Shown: in pieces, positions 34,824 through 43,318 of the stretch
Layout of the letters: every line of letters begins with the position of its first letter
How positions within the stretch are numbered: the stretch's first letter is position 1
DNA from: Treponema sp.
GTDB taxonomy: Bacteria > Spirochaetota > Spirochaetia > Treponematales > Breznakiellaceae
NCBI GenBank assembly: GCA_009784935.1
Contig: WQXI01000011.1
Location: 1 to 62,158 of the forward strand
DNA: 62,158 nt
Direction: 5' to 3'
The notes under the pieces: model-generated
What the model was told of the DNA's origin: nothing
Database searches by the model: none
What the model saw: the letters and a program-made list of their open reading frames with translations, nothing else
Made by a program: the position numbers and the translations under genes

Positions 34824-35596
34824 TACTTTCCTCCTTTGTAGCCGTGCAAGCGGATAATTTGCGCTAATACATCCGGCATATCTTTACGATGCGGAACTAA
34901 ATCAATAAAGCCGTGTTCATAAACAAATTCCGATGTTTGGAATCTGTCAGGCAATACTGTGTTAATTGTATCCTGAATAACGCGCTTTCCTGCAAACCCC
35001 AAAGTAACTCCGGGCTCCGCAAGGATTACGTCACCTAACATCGCGAACGATGCAGTTACGCCGCCCGTTGTCGGGTCTGTAACTACAGAAATATAAAGCT
35101 GCCCTGCTTCTGTGTGTCTTGCAATTGCGCCCGAAGTTTTTGCCATCTGCATAAGGGAGATAATCCCTTCCTGCATACGCGCGCCGCCGGAAGCGGAAAA
35201 AACGATACATGGCAATTTGTTTGCTGTCGCATATTCAATCGCCCTTGTAATTTTTTCGCCAACTACGCTGCCCATACTAGCCATCATAAAATTACTGTCC
35301 ATTATACCGATAACGGCAGGAAAGCCCTTAATAGTACATTTGCCGGTAACAACAGCTTCGCCGGTTCCGCAGGATTTCATTAATCCGTTAATTTTTTCTT
35401 CGTATTCGGGGAACTCAATCGGATTGCCCGACCTCATACCTGAATCGAACTCGTTAAAACTGCCTTCGTCTGCAGTAATGCTCAGCCTCTGCTGCCAGCC
35501 CAGTCTGGAATGATTACCGCATTTATCGCATACCCAGAGCTTTTTCTCTGCGTCGGATACGGAGGCTTGACATTGGGAACATGTTAAATCAGCCAT
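34823..35596 (-). CDS. accD: Acetyl-CoA carboxylase carboxyltransferase, beta subunit
   Basis: The 257-residue partner of AccA. It opens with a Cys4 zinc finger (Cys6, Cys9, Cys23, Cys26: CSQC...CDKC) and has the crotonase-fold motifs SASGGARMQEG and DPTTGGVTASFAMLGD. accD and accA form a two-gene operon; no biotin carboxylase or carrier gene is in the window. A good promoter ends six to seven bases before its ATG, so the message may be leaderless. Confidence 0.96.
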   Translation of the reverse strand: MADLTCSQCQASVSDAEKKLWVCDKCGNHSRLGWQQRLSITADEGSFNEFDSGMRSGNPIEFPEYEEKINGLMKSCGTGEAVVTGKCTIKGFPAVIGIMDSNFMMASMGSVVGEKITRAIEYATANKLPCIVFSASGGARMQEGIISLMQMAKTSGAIARHTEAGQLYISVVTDPTTGGVTASFAMLGDVILAEPGVTLGFAGKRVIQDTINTVLPDRFQTSEFVYEHGFIDLVPHRKDMPDVLAQIIRLHGYKGGK

Positions 35597-35601
35597 AGGT
35601 C

Positions 35602-35630
35602 ATGGTAGACAAAACAAGGGCTTTTGTCAA
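35602..35630 (-). promoter_or_regulatory. Promoter of accDA
   Basis: On the minus strand, TTGACA (35630-35625) and TACCAT (35607-35602) are 17 bases apart. The accD ATG (35596) lies where transcription would begin, with no ribosome-binding site between. Confidence 0.6.
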
Positions 35631-35650
35631 GGCAGGCAGACAGTTCCCGT

Positions 35651-35815
35651 ATTTCTCACGCAAAGACTCCAAGCCGCAGAGAACACGGAGCGGATATTCG
35701 ATATATACCTTTACTAAAGATACATTAGATAAAAAGATAGAAATCTTAGGATAAAAGTGAAGAATTCAAACAACAACTCTGCGATCTTGGCTATCTCTGT
35801 GCCTCTGCGAGAAAT
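35651..35815. repeat. Dispersed repeat, copy 11 (diverged)
   Basis: ATTTCTCACGCAAAGACTCC and AGAGAACACGGAG on the left; CTCTGTGCCTCTGCGAGAAAT on the right forms the inverted end (ends written here in two parts). The centre is about 90 bases of AT-rich DNA with no gene. This fills most of the gap from accD to tRNA-Thr. Confidence 0.7.
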
Positions 35816-35895
35816 TCCTCATTAAATATTGACATTTTTTTTAATTTGGGATATTTTGTTAATAACGGCACTGTCGCATACCTAACTGTAGCCTA

Positions 35896-35925
35896 TTGAC
35901 ACATATATATAGAAGATGTTACTAT
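35896..35925 (+). promoter_or_regulatory. Promoter of tRNA-Thr
   Basis: TTGACA at 35896-35901 and TACTAT at 35920-35925 are 18 bases apart and stand 50 bases before the tRNA. A second TTGACA with TATTTT at 17 bases spacing lies at 35829-35857. Confidence 0.6.
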
Positions 35926-35974
35926 AAATCACTATTAAAAACTGGAGGTTGCTACCTGTATTTATACAAAATAC

Positions 35975-36047
35975 GCCGTCTTAGCTCAGCTGGCAGAGCA
36001 CTTGACTTGTAATCATGAGGTCTTCGGTTCGATTCCGAAAGACGGCT
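35975..36047 (+). tRNA. tRNA-Thr (anticodon TGT)
   Basis: GCCGTCT (5') pairs with AGACGGC (3'). The D-arm has GCTCAGCTGG, the anticodon loop is CTTGTAA giving TGT (codon ACA), and the T-arm is GGTTCGATTCC. The anticodon stem has one T-T mismatch. No CCA is encoded. T7 follows directly. Unlike the other tRNAs in the window, it has no nearby copy of its 3' end. Confidence 0.95.
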
Positions 36048-36063
36048 TTTTTTGGGGAGGAAT

Positions 36064-36507
36064 ATGAAAGTAAAAGCATGCGCCATATTCCTCATTTCTG
36101 TGCTTTTCTTTATTTTTCCTGTATCGCTCTTTGCCCAGCAAAGTGACCTTTATGGTTCGTGGGAACTAAATTCCAATGACTATGAAGATTTAAGTGAATA
36201 TGGATATTCATCAATATGGAAAATTACCTTTTCTGCGTCTGCTGTATCCTTAAAAATAGAAGAATACAGTTATAATGAATTAGTTAATATTGATGAAAGA
36301 GAATTTCAAATTATCAAATGGCAGGCAATAGATAATTCTGAGGGAACTATAAGAGCGGCATTTCCAAACGGATTTTATCTAACATATATTACTAGTTTTG
36401 GATACGAAGAAGGACTTGAAGTATTTATTTCTGCGAATAAACAACAAATAATTGTTCCCGAAATGAATGAAGGCTACGACAAATTAGTGGTTTTTATCAA
36501 ACAATAA
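36064..36507 (+). CDS. Small secreted protein, paralogue of the next gene
   Basis: A 147-residue protein with a signal peptide (about residues 1-23, ending SLFAQQ). The mature part begins SDLYGSWEL and consists of predicted beta strands with charged turns (GTIRAAFPNGFY, EVFISANKQQIIVPEMNE). This pattern resembles lipocalin-like single-domain barrels but no family is certain. ATG at 36064 has GGAGG five bases upstream. It is similar to the following gene along its whole length, so the two arose by tandem duplication. It lies within 20 bases of tRNA-Thr and could be read through from it. Confidence 0.75.
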   Translation: MKVKACAIFLISVLFFIFPVSLFAQQSDLYGSWELNSNDYEDLSEYGYSSIWKITFSASAVSLKIEEYSYNELVNIDEREFQIIKWQAIDNSEGTIRAAFPNGFYLTYITSFGYEEGLEVFISANKQQIIVPEMNEGYDKLVVFIKQ

Positions 36508-36524
36508 AGCAATTGGAGATTAAA

Positions 36525-36947
36525 ATGAAAATTAAATTGATTATGTTTATTTTTGCAATTACGCTTTTTTTTTCCGGTTCGTTTTCGATTTTTGCCCAGC
36601 AAAGCGATTTTTACGGTTCGTGGACAGGAAAAATATCCGATGATGATGAAACAGTTTATGTAAAAATTACTATTTCTGCATCAACAATGATAATGTCTAT
36701 GGAACTATACGAAGACAACAAGATAATTGATACGGAGCTTTTAGAGGCGCGGATTGTCCGCTGGATAGCTTCTAATAATACCGACAGAACAACAAGAGCT
36801 GAATACCCAAACGGATTTGAAATTATATTAAACGCGTTTGGCGAAGAAGACTCTATCGAAATCTTTATATCCAGAGACAAACGCCAAATCACGATTCCCA
36901 TACTAAACGAGGATTTTTACGAAATCATAGTGTTTAGAAAGCAATAA
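36525..36947 (+). CDS. Small secreted protein, paralogue of the previous gene
   Basis: A 140-residue protein with signal peptide (residues about 1-24, ending SIFAQQ) and mature start SDFYGSWTG. Shared positions with the preceding gene include the QQSD.YGSW start, TIRAxFPNGF-like RAEYPNGFEI, EIFIS..KRQITIPILNE and the closing VFRKQ. The start at 36525 has GGAG seven bases upstream. Function unknown. Confidence 0.75.
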   Translation: MKIKLIMFIFAITLFFSGSFSIFAQQSDFYGSWTGKISDDDETVYVKITISASTMIMSMELYEDNKIIDTELLEARIVRWIASNNTDRTTRAEYPNGFEIILNAFGEEDSIEIFISRDKRQITIPILNEDFYEIIVFRKQ

Positions 36948-36955
36948 GCGCTCTG

Positions 36956-37028
36956 TGAGAGAAGGGACTGCTTTTCATTCAATTATTTGGTTTCTTTACG
37001 AGAGAAGGGACTTGCCTTCCAATCACTC
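36956..37028 (-). repeat. Two truncated copies of the tRNA-Leu 3' end behind the tRNA
   Basis: Reading on the minus strand away from tRNA-Leu, the 18 bases of its 3' end that start at C56 recur at 37014-36997 and, with a few changes, at 36970-36956. Each copy is preceded by a box: GATTGGAAGG for the first and GAATGAAAAG for the second. The units are 32 and about 41 bases long. Confidence 0.75.
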
Positions 37029-37110
37029 TACGAGAGAAGGGACTTGAACCCTTAAACCTTACGGCACTAGATCCTAAGTCTAGCGTGTCTGCCAATTCCA
37101 CCACTCTCGC
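37029..37110 (-). tRNA. tRNA-Leu (anticodon TAG)
   Basis: On the minus strand, GCGAGAG pairs with CTCTCGT (one G-T pair). It has a long variable arm (TGCCGTAAGGT...), anticodon loop CTTAGGA giving TAG (codon CTA), and T-arm GGTTCAAGTCC. 82 bases, no encoded CCA. Followed by truncated copies of its own 3' end. Confidence 0.95.
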
Positions 37111-37133
37111 TCTTTTAGCAGTTTTCTACAGTA

Positions 37134-37191
37134 AAGGTACCAATAGTTAGCCTGCCTGTCAATTGACCTATTTGCCGTTTTTTAGTAGTAT
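37134..37191. promoter_or_regulatory. Back-to-back promoters of tRNA-Leu and tRNA-Lys
   Basis: TGTCAATTGACC at 37157-37168 holds two -35 boxes abutting head to head. To the right, TTGACC is 17 bases before TAGTAT (37186-37191), serving tRNA-Lys. To the left, TTGACA is 17 bases before TACCTT (37139-37134), serving tRNA-Leu. Confidence 0.6.
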
Positions 37192-37213
37192 GACTATGGG
37201 AGAATGTAAATAC

Positions 37214-37286
37214 GGACCGCTAGCTCAGCTGGTAGAGCAGCAGACTCTTAATCTGCGGGTCGATGGTTCGATCCCATCGCGGTTCA
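37214..37286 (+). tRNA. tRNA-Lys (anticodon CTT)
   Basis: GGACCGC pairs with GCGGTTC, the anticodon loop CTCTTAA gives CTT (codon AAG), and the T-arm is ATGGTTCGATCCCAT. 73 bases with discriminator A and no encoded CCA. Its 3' end is repeated 157 bases downstream. Confidence 0.97.
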
Positions 37287-37446
37287 AAGTGATTCAATCA
37301 CTTAAAAAAATTCCGCGGTGGGAGCGAAGGGTTTAACCCGCCGATAGGAAAAGGCGCCACGGAGGGCGCCGGCAGGGTTAAACCCCGGCCTGTAATGAGC
37401 AAACAGGATGTTTGCGATTGAAAGGCGATCCCATCGCGGTTCAAAG
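37287..37446 (+). repeat. tRNA-Lys-linked hairpin element ending in a copy of the tRNA 3' end
   Basis: Bases 37426-37446 repeat 37269-37289 exactly (21 bases, from C56 of tRNA-Lys past its end). Between lie an inverted T-arm copy (CCGCGGTGGGA, 37313-37323, complementary to the copy), an 11-bp stem GGGTTTAACCC/GGGTTAAACCC (37329-37339, 37375-37385), GGCGCC-ACGGAG-GGCGCC (37353-37370), GCAAAC-AGGAT-GTTTGC (37399-37415) and the box GATTGAAAGG just before the copy. No reading frame is supported. The element runs up to the tig ribosome-binding site. Confidence 0.8.
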
Positions 37447-37466
37447 GGGCGGTTCAGGAGGGAAAT

Positions 37467-38816
37467 GTGGCAATTAACAAGGTAATAAAAAAGTTAGATA
37501 AATCGAATGTGCAGTTAAGCATTACTGTTCCCAAAGAGGATGTTAAGGCTCAGTACAATGACATGCTCAATGAATACTCCAAAAACATGCAATTACCCGG
37601 CTTTAGAAAGGGAAAAGTCCCCCGCGAAGTACTGGAACGCAAGTACGCTGACGCGCTAAAAGGTGAAGCTATGGGACGTATCATGGAATCTACCCTGCAG
37701 GACATCTTTAAAGAAGACAACCTGCCAAGAAGCGAAAAACCCCTCCCCTACGCTCACCCGGAACTTCAGGGAGAGCCGGATTTCGATATGGAAAAAGACC
37801 TTCAATTTTCTGTAATTTATGATGTTCTTCCAGAAGTTAAAATCAGCCAATGGAAGGGAATAAAAGTCGAACACCCATACGCCGAAGTCGATAAAAAAGA
37901 CATCGAAAAAGAACTAGACGCCATCCGCGAAAGAAACGCCATTGTAATGGATCGCGATGACAGCGAAGCTGCCAAAAAAGGCGATGTTGTTACCATAGAT
38001 TATCAAATTTATAACGAAGACGGCGAAACTCCGTCAAGTATTTCCCGAAAGGATTTTGCCTTTACCCTTGGATCGGCAGGAAATGTATATCAGTTTGATG
38101 ACGAAATAACCGGCATGAAAAAAGGCAGTGTAAAAGATTTTAAGAAAAAGTTCGCCGATGATTTTTTTGAACCTACCCTTGCTGGCCAGACCAGAAAAGT
38201 GCAGATAACGCTCACAACGCTTAAAGAAAAAAAACTTCCTGATTTAGACGACGACTTGGCGCAGGATGTCGATGAAAAATTTAAGACTCTAGACGATCTT
38301 AAAAACAATATCAAAGAAAGACTCGAAAAACAGCTTGAGTTTCGCCTGAGAGAAAAAAAACTAAACGAACTTCTAAAAAAAATCATGGATAATACGCCTG
38401 TCATCCTTCCTGACTCGATGATTAACGCAGAAGTCGAAAGCCGCTGGCGGAGAATGGCGCGTTATTACAACACAAGCGTAGAATCGATTCAGCAGATGAT
38501 GGCTATCGGTGATAAAGCTGCAGAATGGCGCGAAGGAGCGGTTAAAGCGCTTCATTCTAGGCTTATTATTGAGACTCTAATGGAAGAGCAAAAAATTGAA
38601 GCTTCTGATGATGATGTAGAAAAAGAATTTGAATCTATCGCCAGCGCAAACGGCGCGCAAATCGAAGATGTTAAAAAACATTATAACGAAGAAGCAATCT
38701 TCTATCTAAAAGAAGATATAAGAGAAAAAAAGATTACAGATATCATGCTGACAGAAAATAATTTTAAACCCGGTAAAAAGGAGAATTATCTGGATTTCAT
38801 GTCAGATAATGGTTAA
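37467..38816 (+). CDS. tig: Trigger factor
   Basis: Ribosome-associated chaperone and prolyl isomerase. The 449-residue product has the N-terminal ribosome-binding domain with PGFRKGKVPREVLE (the signature GFRxGxxP), the FKBP-type middle domain (KKGDVVTIDYQIY, DDEITGMKKGSVKDF) and a helical C-terminal domain. The start is GTG at 37467, five bases after AGGAGG; an ATG two bases earlier is out of frame. It leads the tig-clpP-clpX-lon cluster, a known arrangement in spirochaetes. Confidence 0.96.
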   Translation: MAINKVIKKLDKSNVQLSITVPKEDVKAQYNDMLNEYSKNMQLPGFRKGKVPREVLERKYADALKGEAMGRIMESTLQDIFKEDNLPRSEKPLPYAHPELQGEPDFDMEKDLQFSVIYDVLPEVKISQWKGIKVEHPYAEVDKKDIEKELDAIRERNAIVMDRDDSEAAKKGDVVTIDYQIYNEDGETPSSISRKDFAFTLGSAGNVYQFDDEITGMKKGSVKDFKKKFADDFFEPTLAGQTRKVQITLTTLKEKKLPDLDDDLAQDVDEKFKTLDDLKNNIKERLEKQLEFRLREKKLNELLKKIMDNTPVILPDSMINAEVESRWRRMARYYNTSVESIQQMMAIGDKAAEWREGAVKALHSRLIIETLMEEQKIEASDDDVEKEFESIASANGAQIEDVKKHYNEEAIFYLKEDIREKKITDIMLTENNFKPGKKENYLDFMSDNG

Positions 38817-38825
38817 ATTAATATT

Positions 38826-39440
38826 ATGAGTGTAAAAATGAGCAATCTTGTACCTATTGTAGTCGAACAAACAGGAATGGGAGAACGTTCCTATGATATT
38901 TATTCCCGTCTTTTAAAAGATCGCATTGTGTTTTTAGACGGAGAAATCAATGATGTTTCTGCTGATTTGGTAGTTGCCCAGCTTTTATTTTTAGACGGAC
39001 AAGATACCGAAAAAGATATTAATCTTTATGTTAACTCACCGGGCGGCTCAGTAACAGCGGGATTGGCAATTTATGATACGATTCAGCACGTTAAATCCGA
39101 AGTAACGACAATTTGCCTTGGACAGGCGGCAAGCATGGCGGCTCTAATTTTAACAGCAGGCGCAGCCGGAAAACGTATGATTCTGCCATCTGCGAGAGTT
39201 TTGATTCATCAGCCATGGGGCGGCGCTCAGGGACAGGCGCGCGACATTGGTATTCAATCTAAAGAAATTGTCCGCCTTAAAAAACTAATAATCGAATATT
39301 TCGCAAAACATTCCGGTAAAACTGTCGAACAGATTTCTTCCGATATGGAAAGAGATTTTTACATGTCCGCGCAGGATGCGGTTGAGTACGGTATTGCCGA
39401 CTCCATACTAACGAGGGAAAAAAATGGCGCGTCTTCGTAA
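38826..39440 (+). CDS. clpP: ATP-dependent Clp protease, proteolytic subunit
   Basis: A 204-residue serine protease with the catalytic triad Ser103 (QAASMAA), His128 (LIHQPWGG) and Asp177 (ERDFYM). An N-terminal stretch of about ten residues precedes the mature start (VVEQTG). The last 17 bases overlap clpX, so the two are coupled. Confidence 0.97.
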   Translation: MSVKMSNLVPIVVEQTGMGERSYDIYSRLLKDRIVFLDGEINDVSADLVVAQLLFLDGQDTEKDINLYVNSPGGSVTAGLAIYDTIQHVKSEVTTICLGQAASMAALILTAGAAGKRMILPSARVLIHQPWGGAQGQARDIGIQSKEIVRLKKLIIEYFAKHSGKTVEQISSDMERDFYMSAQDAVEYGIADSILTREKNGASS

Positions 39441-40695
39441 CGGACCCGAAGTATTCGAAAGAGTCTGCTCTTTCTGCGGAAAAAGCGCCGACATGGCACG
39501 CCGTCTTATCGCAGGGCCGAATGATGTCTTTATCTGCGATGAATGTATAGAAGTCTGCCGTAAAATTCTTACAGAAGAAGAACATGAACTTACTACGCAG
39601 TTTACAGGCGATATTCCGACTCCAAAAGAAATAAAAGCTTACCTTGATCTTTTTGTCATCGGACAGGATAACGCAAAAAAAGCGCTTTCTGTCGCTGTTT
39701 ATAATCATTACAAACGAATCGCAAATCCTTCTGCCGAAAAAGAAAAAGATATAGAAGAAGTAGAAATTGAAAAATCGAATGTTTTATTAATCGGACCTAC
39801 AGGCACAGGAAAAACTCTGCTTGCAAAAATACTCGCAAAAAAATTAAAAGTTCCTTTTGCAATAGTTGATGCTACTACTCTTACAGAAGCGGGTTATGTC
39901 GGCGAAGATGTAGAAAATATTCTTTTAAAACTGATACAGAGCGCGGGCGGCAATATTTCCGCGGCAGAAAGAGGCATTGTATACATCGACGAAATCGATA
40001 AAATCGCGCGTAAAGGCGAAAATATTTCTATTACACGCGATGTCTCGGGCGAAGGCGTTCAGCAGGCATTGCTAAAAATAATCGAAGGCTCTATTGCTTC
40101 TGTTCCTCCGCAGGGCGGCAGAAAACATCCCAATCAGGAATTGATCCGCATTGACACAACAAATATTTTATTTATCTGCGGAGGCGCTTTTGTAGGACTC
40201 GATAAATTAATCTCCCGCCGTGTAGTTAAGCAGCCTCTTGGTTTTGGCGCAAAAACAGGAACCAGCGAAAAATCACTTAAAGAACTTTACGATTCACTGC
40301 ACCCTGATGATTTAATTCAATTTGGTATGATACCTGAGTTTATCGGGCGTCTACCAATAACAGTAGGGCTGGAAGAATTAAAGCGCGAAGATTTAAAAAG
40401 AATAATAACCGAACCAAAAAATGCGATTGTCCGCCAGTATCAGGCGTCTTTGGCTTATGACAGCGTAAAACTTGAGTTTACAGAAAAAGCAATTGACGCA
40501 ATAGCTGACATGGCAATAAAGCAAAAAACCGGAGCCCGCGGGCTTCGCGCGATTGTAGAAAGAATGATGACGGATATTATGTTTGATATTCCTTCGATAG
40601 CCGGCGATAAGCATGTAATAATTACTCATGATACTGTAGAAAAAGCCGAACCGCCGGAAATTATTTATCTTGAGCAAAAACAAAAGAGCGCATAG
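39424..40695 (+). CDS. clpX: ATP-dependent Clp protease, ATP-binding subunit ClpX
   Basis: A 423-residue AAA+ unfoldase. The N-terminal zinc domain has Cys15, Cys18, Cys38 and Cys41. Walker A is GPTGTGKT (about 125-132), Walker B is [11 protein letters not shown], and the pore loop GYVGEDVE and RKHPNQE are present. GAGG stands seven bases before the ATG. It feeds ClpP. Confidence 0.97.
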   Translation: MARLRNGPEVFERVCSFCGKSADMARRLIAGPNDVFICDECIEVCRKILTEEEHELTTQFTGDIPTPKEIKAYLDLFVIGQDNAKKALSVAVYNHYKRIANPSAEKEKDIEEVEIEKSNVLLIGPTGTGKTLLAKILAKKLKVPFAIVDATTLTEAGYVGEDVENILLKLIQSAGGNISAAERGIVYIDEIDKIARKGENISITRDVSGEGVQQALLKIIEGSIASVPPQGGRKHPNQELIRIDTTNILFICGGAFVGLDKLISRRVVKQPLGFGAKTGTSEKSLKELYDSLHPDDLIQFGMIPEFIGRLPITVGLEELKREDLKRIITEPKNAIVRQYQASLAYDSVKLEFTEKAIDAIADMAIKQKTGARGLRAIVERMMTDIMFDIPSIAGDKHVIITHDTVEKAEPPEIIYLEQKQKSA

Positions 40696-43318
40696 TGTGG
40701 GAAAAATTACAAAAGAAAAAAAGGGATTTATAAATACCCTCTTTTCTAAAAAAAAGAAATCAAAAAGCTCTCTTTTTTATGATTACAATAATACAGAAGA
40801 ATTAATAACAGAAGATTTCCCTCTGCTTCCGCTTCGCGATCTTGTGCTTTTTCCGCAGACTGTTGTTCCGATTTTTATTACATATAAACCGGGTATCGCA
40901 GCCCTAGAAGAAGCGCTAAAGCACGATAACCGTCTTTTTGCCGCTTGTTTAAAAAAAAATGAGTTCCGTCTTTCTTCTGATGAACCTTATAAAATCGGCA
41001 CTGTCGTAAGAATAATTTCTCATTTAAAGCTTCCCGATAATACTTTCCGCGTTGTGTTTCAGTGCGAGTATTCGGGTACTATAATTTCGTCTAATTACCA
41101 TAATAATTATTCGCTTGTAAAGGTCGAACCGTTAAAAACAACAGGGCTAAGCGATCCTATCAGCCCAGAAGACATCGGTTTAATGCGCAGCGTTCAAAAA
41201 TCTTTTACGCAATATTCGGAATACTCGGGCAAGATATCTCCCGATACGCTTGCTGCTGTAGAAAAATCAGAAGATCCTCAGCGTATCGCAAACCTTGTAT
41301 GTAATGCTATAAATATTAAATCCGAAAAAAAAATAGAGCTGCTCTCCTTTTCTGATACAAAAGAAAGATTTCTTGCGATTCTGGAAATTTTAGAAAAGGA
41401 AAATGAAATCTTTGGTATTCAAAAAAATATTTCCGGCAAGGTACGCAGAAAAATGGACAAGCGTCACCGTGAATATATTTTGAATGAACAGCTCAGGGAA
41501 ATTAACAAAGAACTCGGCAAAGATAAAATAGAAGATGAGTTTGCAATACTGGAAAAAAGAATCGCAGAAAAAAACCCTCCAAAAGAAGTAACAGAAAAAT
41601 GCGAAAAAGAAATAAAACGCCTCAGAAAACTCCAGCCGCTTTCCCCGGAAGCAGGCGTACTAAGAGGTTATCTTGAATGGATAGCGGACCTTCCTTGGAG
41701 TAATTTTTCTCCGGAACCTGACAGCAAAGATACCTGCCTGCTTACAGAAGCAGAAAAAATTCTTGACTCAGACCATTTTGGTATGAAAAAAGCTAAAGAC
41801 AGGATAATTGAGTTTATTGCAGTACAGCAGCTTTTAAGAAATGAAATTGTTAATAAGGAAAAAAATAATGATAAAACTGCAGATATTACAGAAACTAAAG
41901 AGACAATAATCGAGAATCTCGCTGTTAAAAATGAAAATCCGGAATCTTCTATTAACAATAATAAACAACTTCCTAATTCTATCAAAGGTCCTATTCTTTG
42001 CTTTGTGGGTCCGCCGGGAACAGGAAAAACTAGTCTTGGAAAATCTGTCGCCCGCGCGCTTGGGCGAAACTTTGTCCGTATCTCTCTTGGCGGTGTTCGT
42101 GACGAAGCGGAAATCCGCGGACATAGAAAAACATACGTAGGCGCGCTTCCCGGAAAAATAATACAGTCCATGAAAAAAGCCGGAACAGTTAACCCTGTCT
42201 TTTTATTAGACGAAATCGATAAACTTTCTCATGACTTTAGAGGTGACCCCGCTTCTGCGCTTTTAGAAGTTCTAGACCCTGAGCAGAACTCTACGTTTGT
42301 AGATCATTATTTAGAAGTTCAATACGATCTTTCTAAGGTAATGTTTTTAACAACAGCAAACTCTCTTCATTCGATTCCGTATCCCCTGCTAGACCGCATG
42401 GAAATTATCGAGGTTCCCGGTTACGGCGAAAATGAAAAATTAAGTATTGCAAAACAATTTTTGGTTCCTAAAGAACTTAGAGATAACGGCTTGGCTTCTG
42501 CAAAAATCACATTTAAAGATGAAACTTTAAAAGATATTATCCGTTATTGGACAATGGAATCAGGTGTTAGAAACCTTGAACGCGAAACAGCCCGTTGTAT
42601 CAGGCGAATCGCGCGTGATGCTGTGAACAAAGGCTACGGCAAAAATAAGGCAATCAGCGAGTTTTCTAAAACTGTAAATCCTGACAATCTTGAAAAACTT
42701 CTTGGCAAGAAAAAATATAAACGCGATGTTGTCTACAGAGAAGCGCGTATCGGCGTAACATACGGGCTTGCATGGACAGAATACGGCGGAAACATTTTAC
42801 CTGTAGAAACAATCCGCTATGACGGAAGCGGCGAACTTTTAATAACAGGAAATCTCGGCGATGTTATGAAAGAAAGCGCGCGTATTGCACTTTCGTACCT
42901 TCGCAGTACCAGCAGCAATTACAGCTTTGATGTAAAAGATTTGGCAAAATCTGATTTTCATATACATGTGCCCGAAGGCGCAATTCCAAAAGACGGTCCT
43001 TCCGCCGGCATTACTCTCGCTTCTTCTTTACTGTCCACATTATGCAAAGTTCCGCCGCTTCCGAGCATTGCAATGACAGGAGAGCTTACACTGACAGGAC
43101 GCATTCTTCCGATCGGCGGTTTAAAAGAAAAACTTTTGGCAGCTGTAAGAAACGGCATGGAAAAAGTGCTGCTTCCAAAGGATAACGAAGATGACTGGAA
43201 CGAACTTGACAAGGACATACGCGGCGCAATTACTGTTGAATTTGCAGAAACCGCGGCTGATATATTTAATATTTTATTCCCAAAAGATATTTTTAACAAA
43301 AAAAAGAGGTCAAAATGA
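40670..43318 (+). CDS. lon: ATP-dependent Lon protease with an extra linker
   Basis: An AAA+ serine protease. Up to 882 residues: a basic N-terminal extension, Lon substrate domain ([10 protein letters not shown]), helical region, AAA+ with Walker [10 protein letters not shown] (about 446), and a C-terminal protease with the Ser-Lys dyad (KDGPSAGI and [10 protein letters not shown]). Between RNEIVNKEK and the Walker A strand about 42 polar Asn/Glu/Thr-rich residues are inserted compared with ordinary Lon. TTG at 40670 overlaps clpX; GTG at 40697 with GAG seven bases upstream is the other possible start. The stop overlaps the ald start by four bases. Confidence 0.95.
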   Translation: MSKNKRAHSVGKITKEKKGFINTLFSKKKKSKSSLFYDYNNTEELITEDFPLLPLRDLVLFPQTVVPIFITYKPGIAALEEALKHDNRLFAACLKKNEFRLSSDEPYKIGTVVRIISHLKLPDNTFRVVFQCEYSGTIISSNYHNNYSLVKVEPLKTTGLSDPISPEDIGLMRSVQKSFTQYSEYSGKISPDTLAAVEKSEDPQRIANLVCNAINIKSEKKIELLSFSDTKERFLAILEILEKENEIFGIQKNISGKVRRKMDKRHREYILNEQLREINKELGKDKIEDEFAILEKRIAEKNPPKEVTEKCEKEIKRLRKLQPLSPEAGVLRGYLEWIADLPWSNFSPEPDSKDTCLLTEAEKILDSDHFGMKKAKDRIIEFIAVQQLLRNEIVNKEKNNDKTADITETKETIIENLAVKNENPESSINNNKQLPNSIKGPILCFVGPPGTGKTSLGKSVARALGRNFVRISLGGVRDEAEIRGHRKTYVGALPGKIIQSMKKAGTVNPVFLLDEIDKLSHDFRGDPASALLEVLDPEQNSTFVDHYLEVQYDLSKVMFLTTANSLHSIPYPLLDRMEIIEVPGYGENEKLSIAKQFLVPKELRDNGLASAKITFKDETLKDIIRYWTMESGVRNLERETARCIRRIARDAVNKGYGKNKAISEFSKTVNPDNLEKLLGKKKYKRDVVYREARIGVTYGLAWTEYGGNILPVETIRYDGSGELLITGNLGDVMKESARIALSYLRSTSSNYSFDVKDLAKSDFHIHVPEGAIPKDGPSAGITLASSLLSTLCKVPPLPSIAMTGELTLTGRILPIGGLKEKLLAAVRNGMEKVLLPKDNEDDWNELDKDIRGAITVEFAETAADIFNILFPKDIFNKKKRSK

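Noticed and set aside
37287-37310. Terminator of tRNA-Lys at the AAGTGATTCAATCACTT palindrome
   Set aside because: The stem is short and is followed by A's, not T's, on the transcribed strand.
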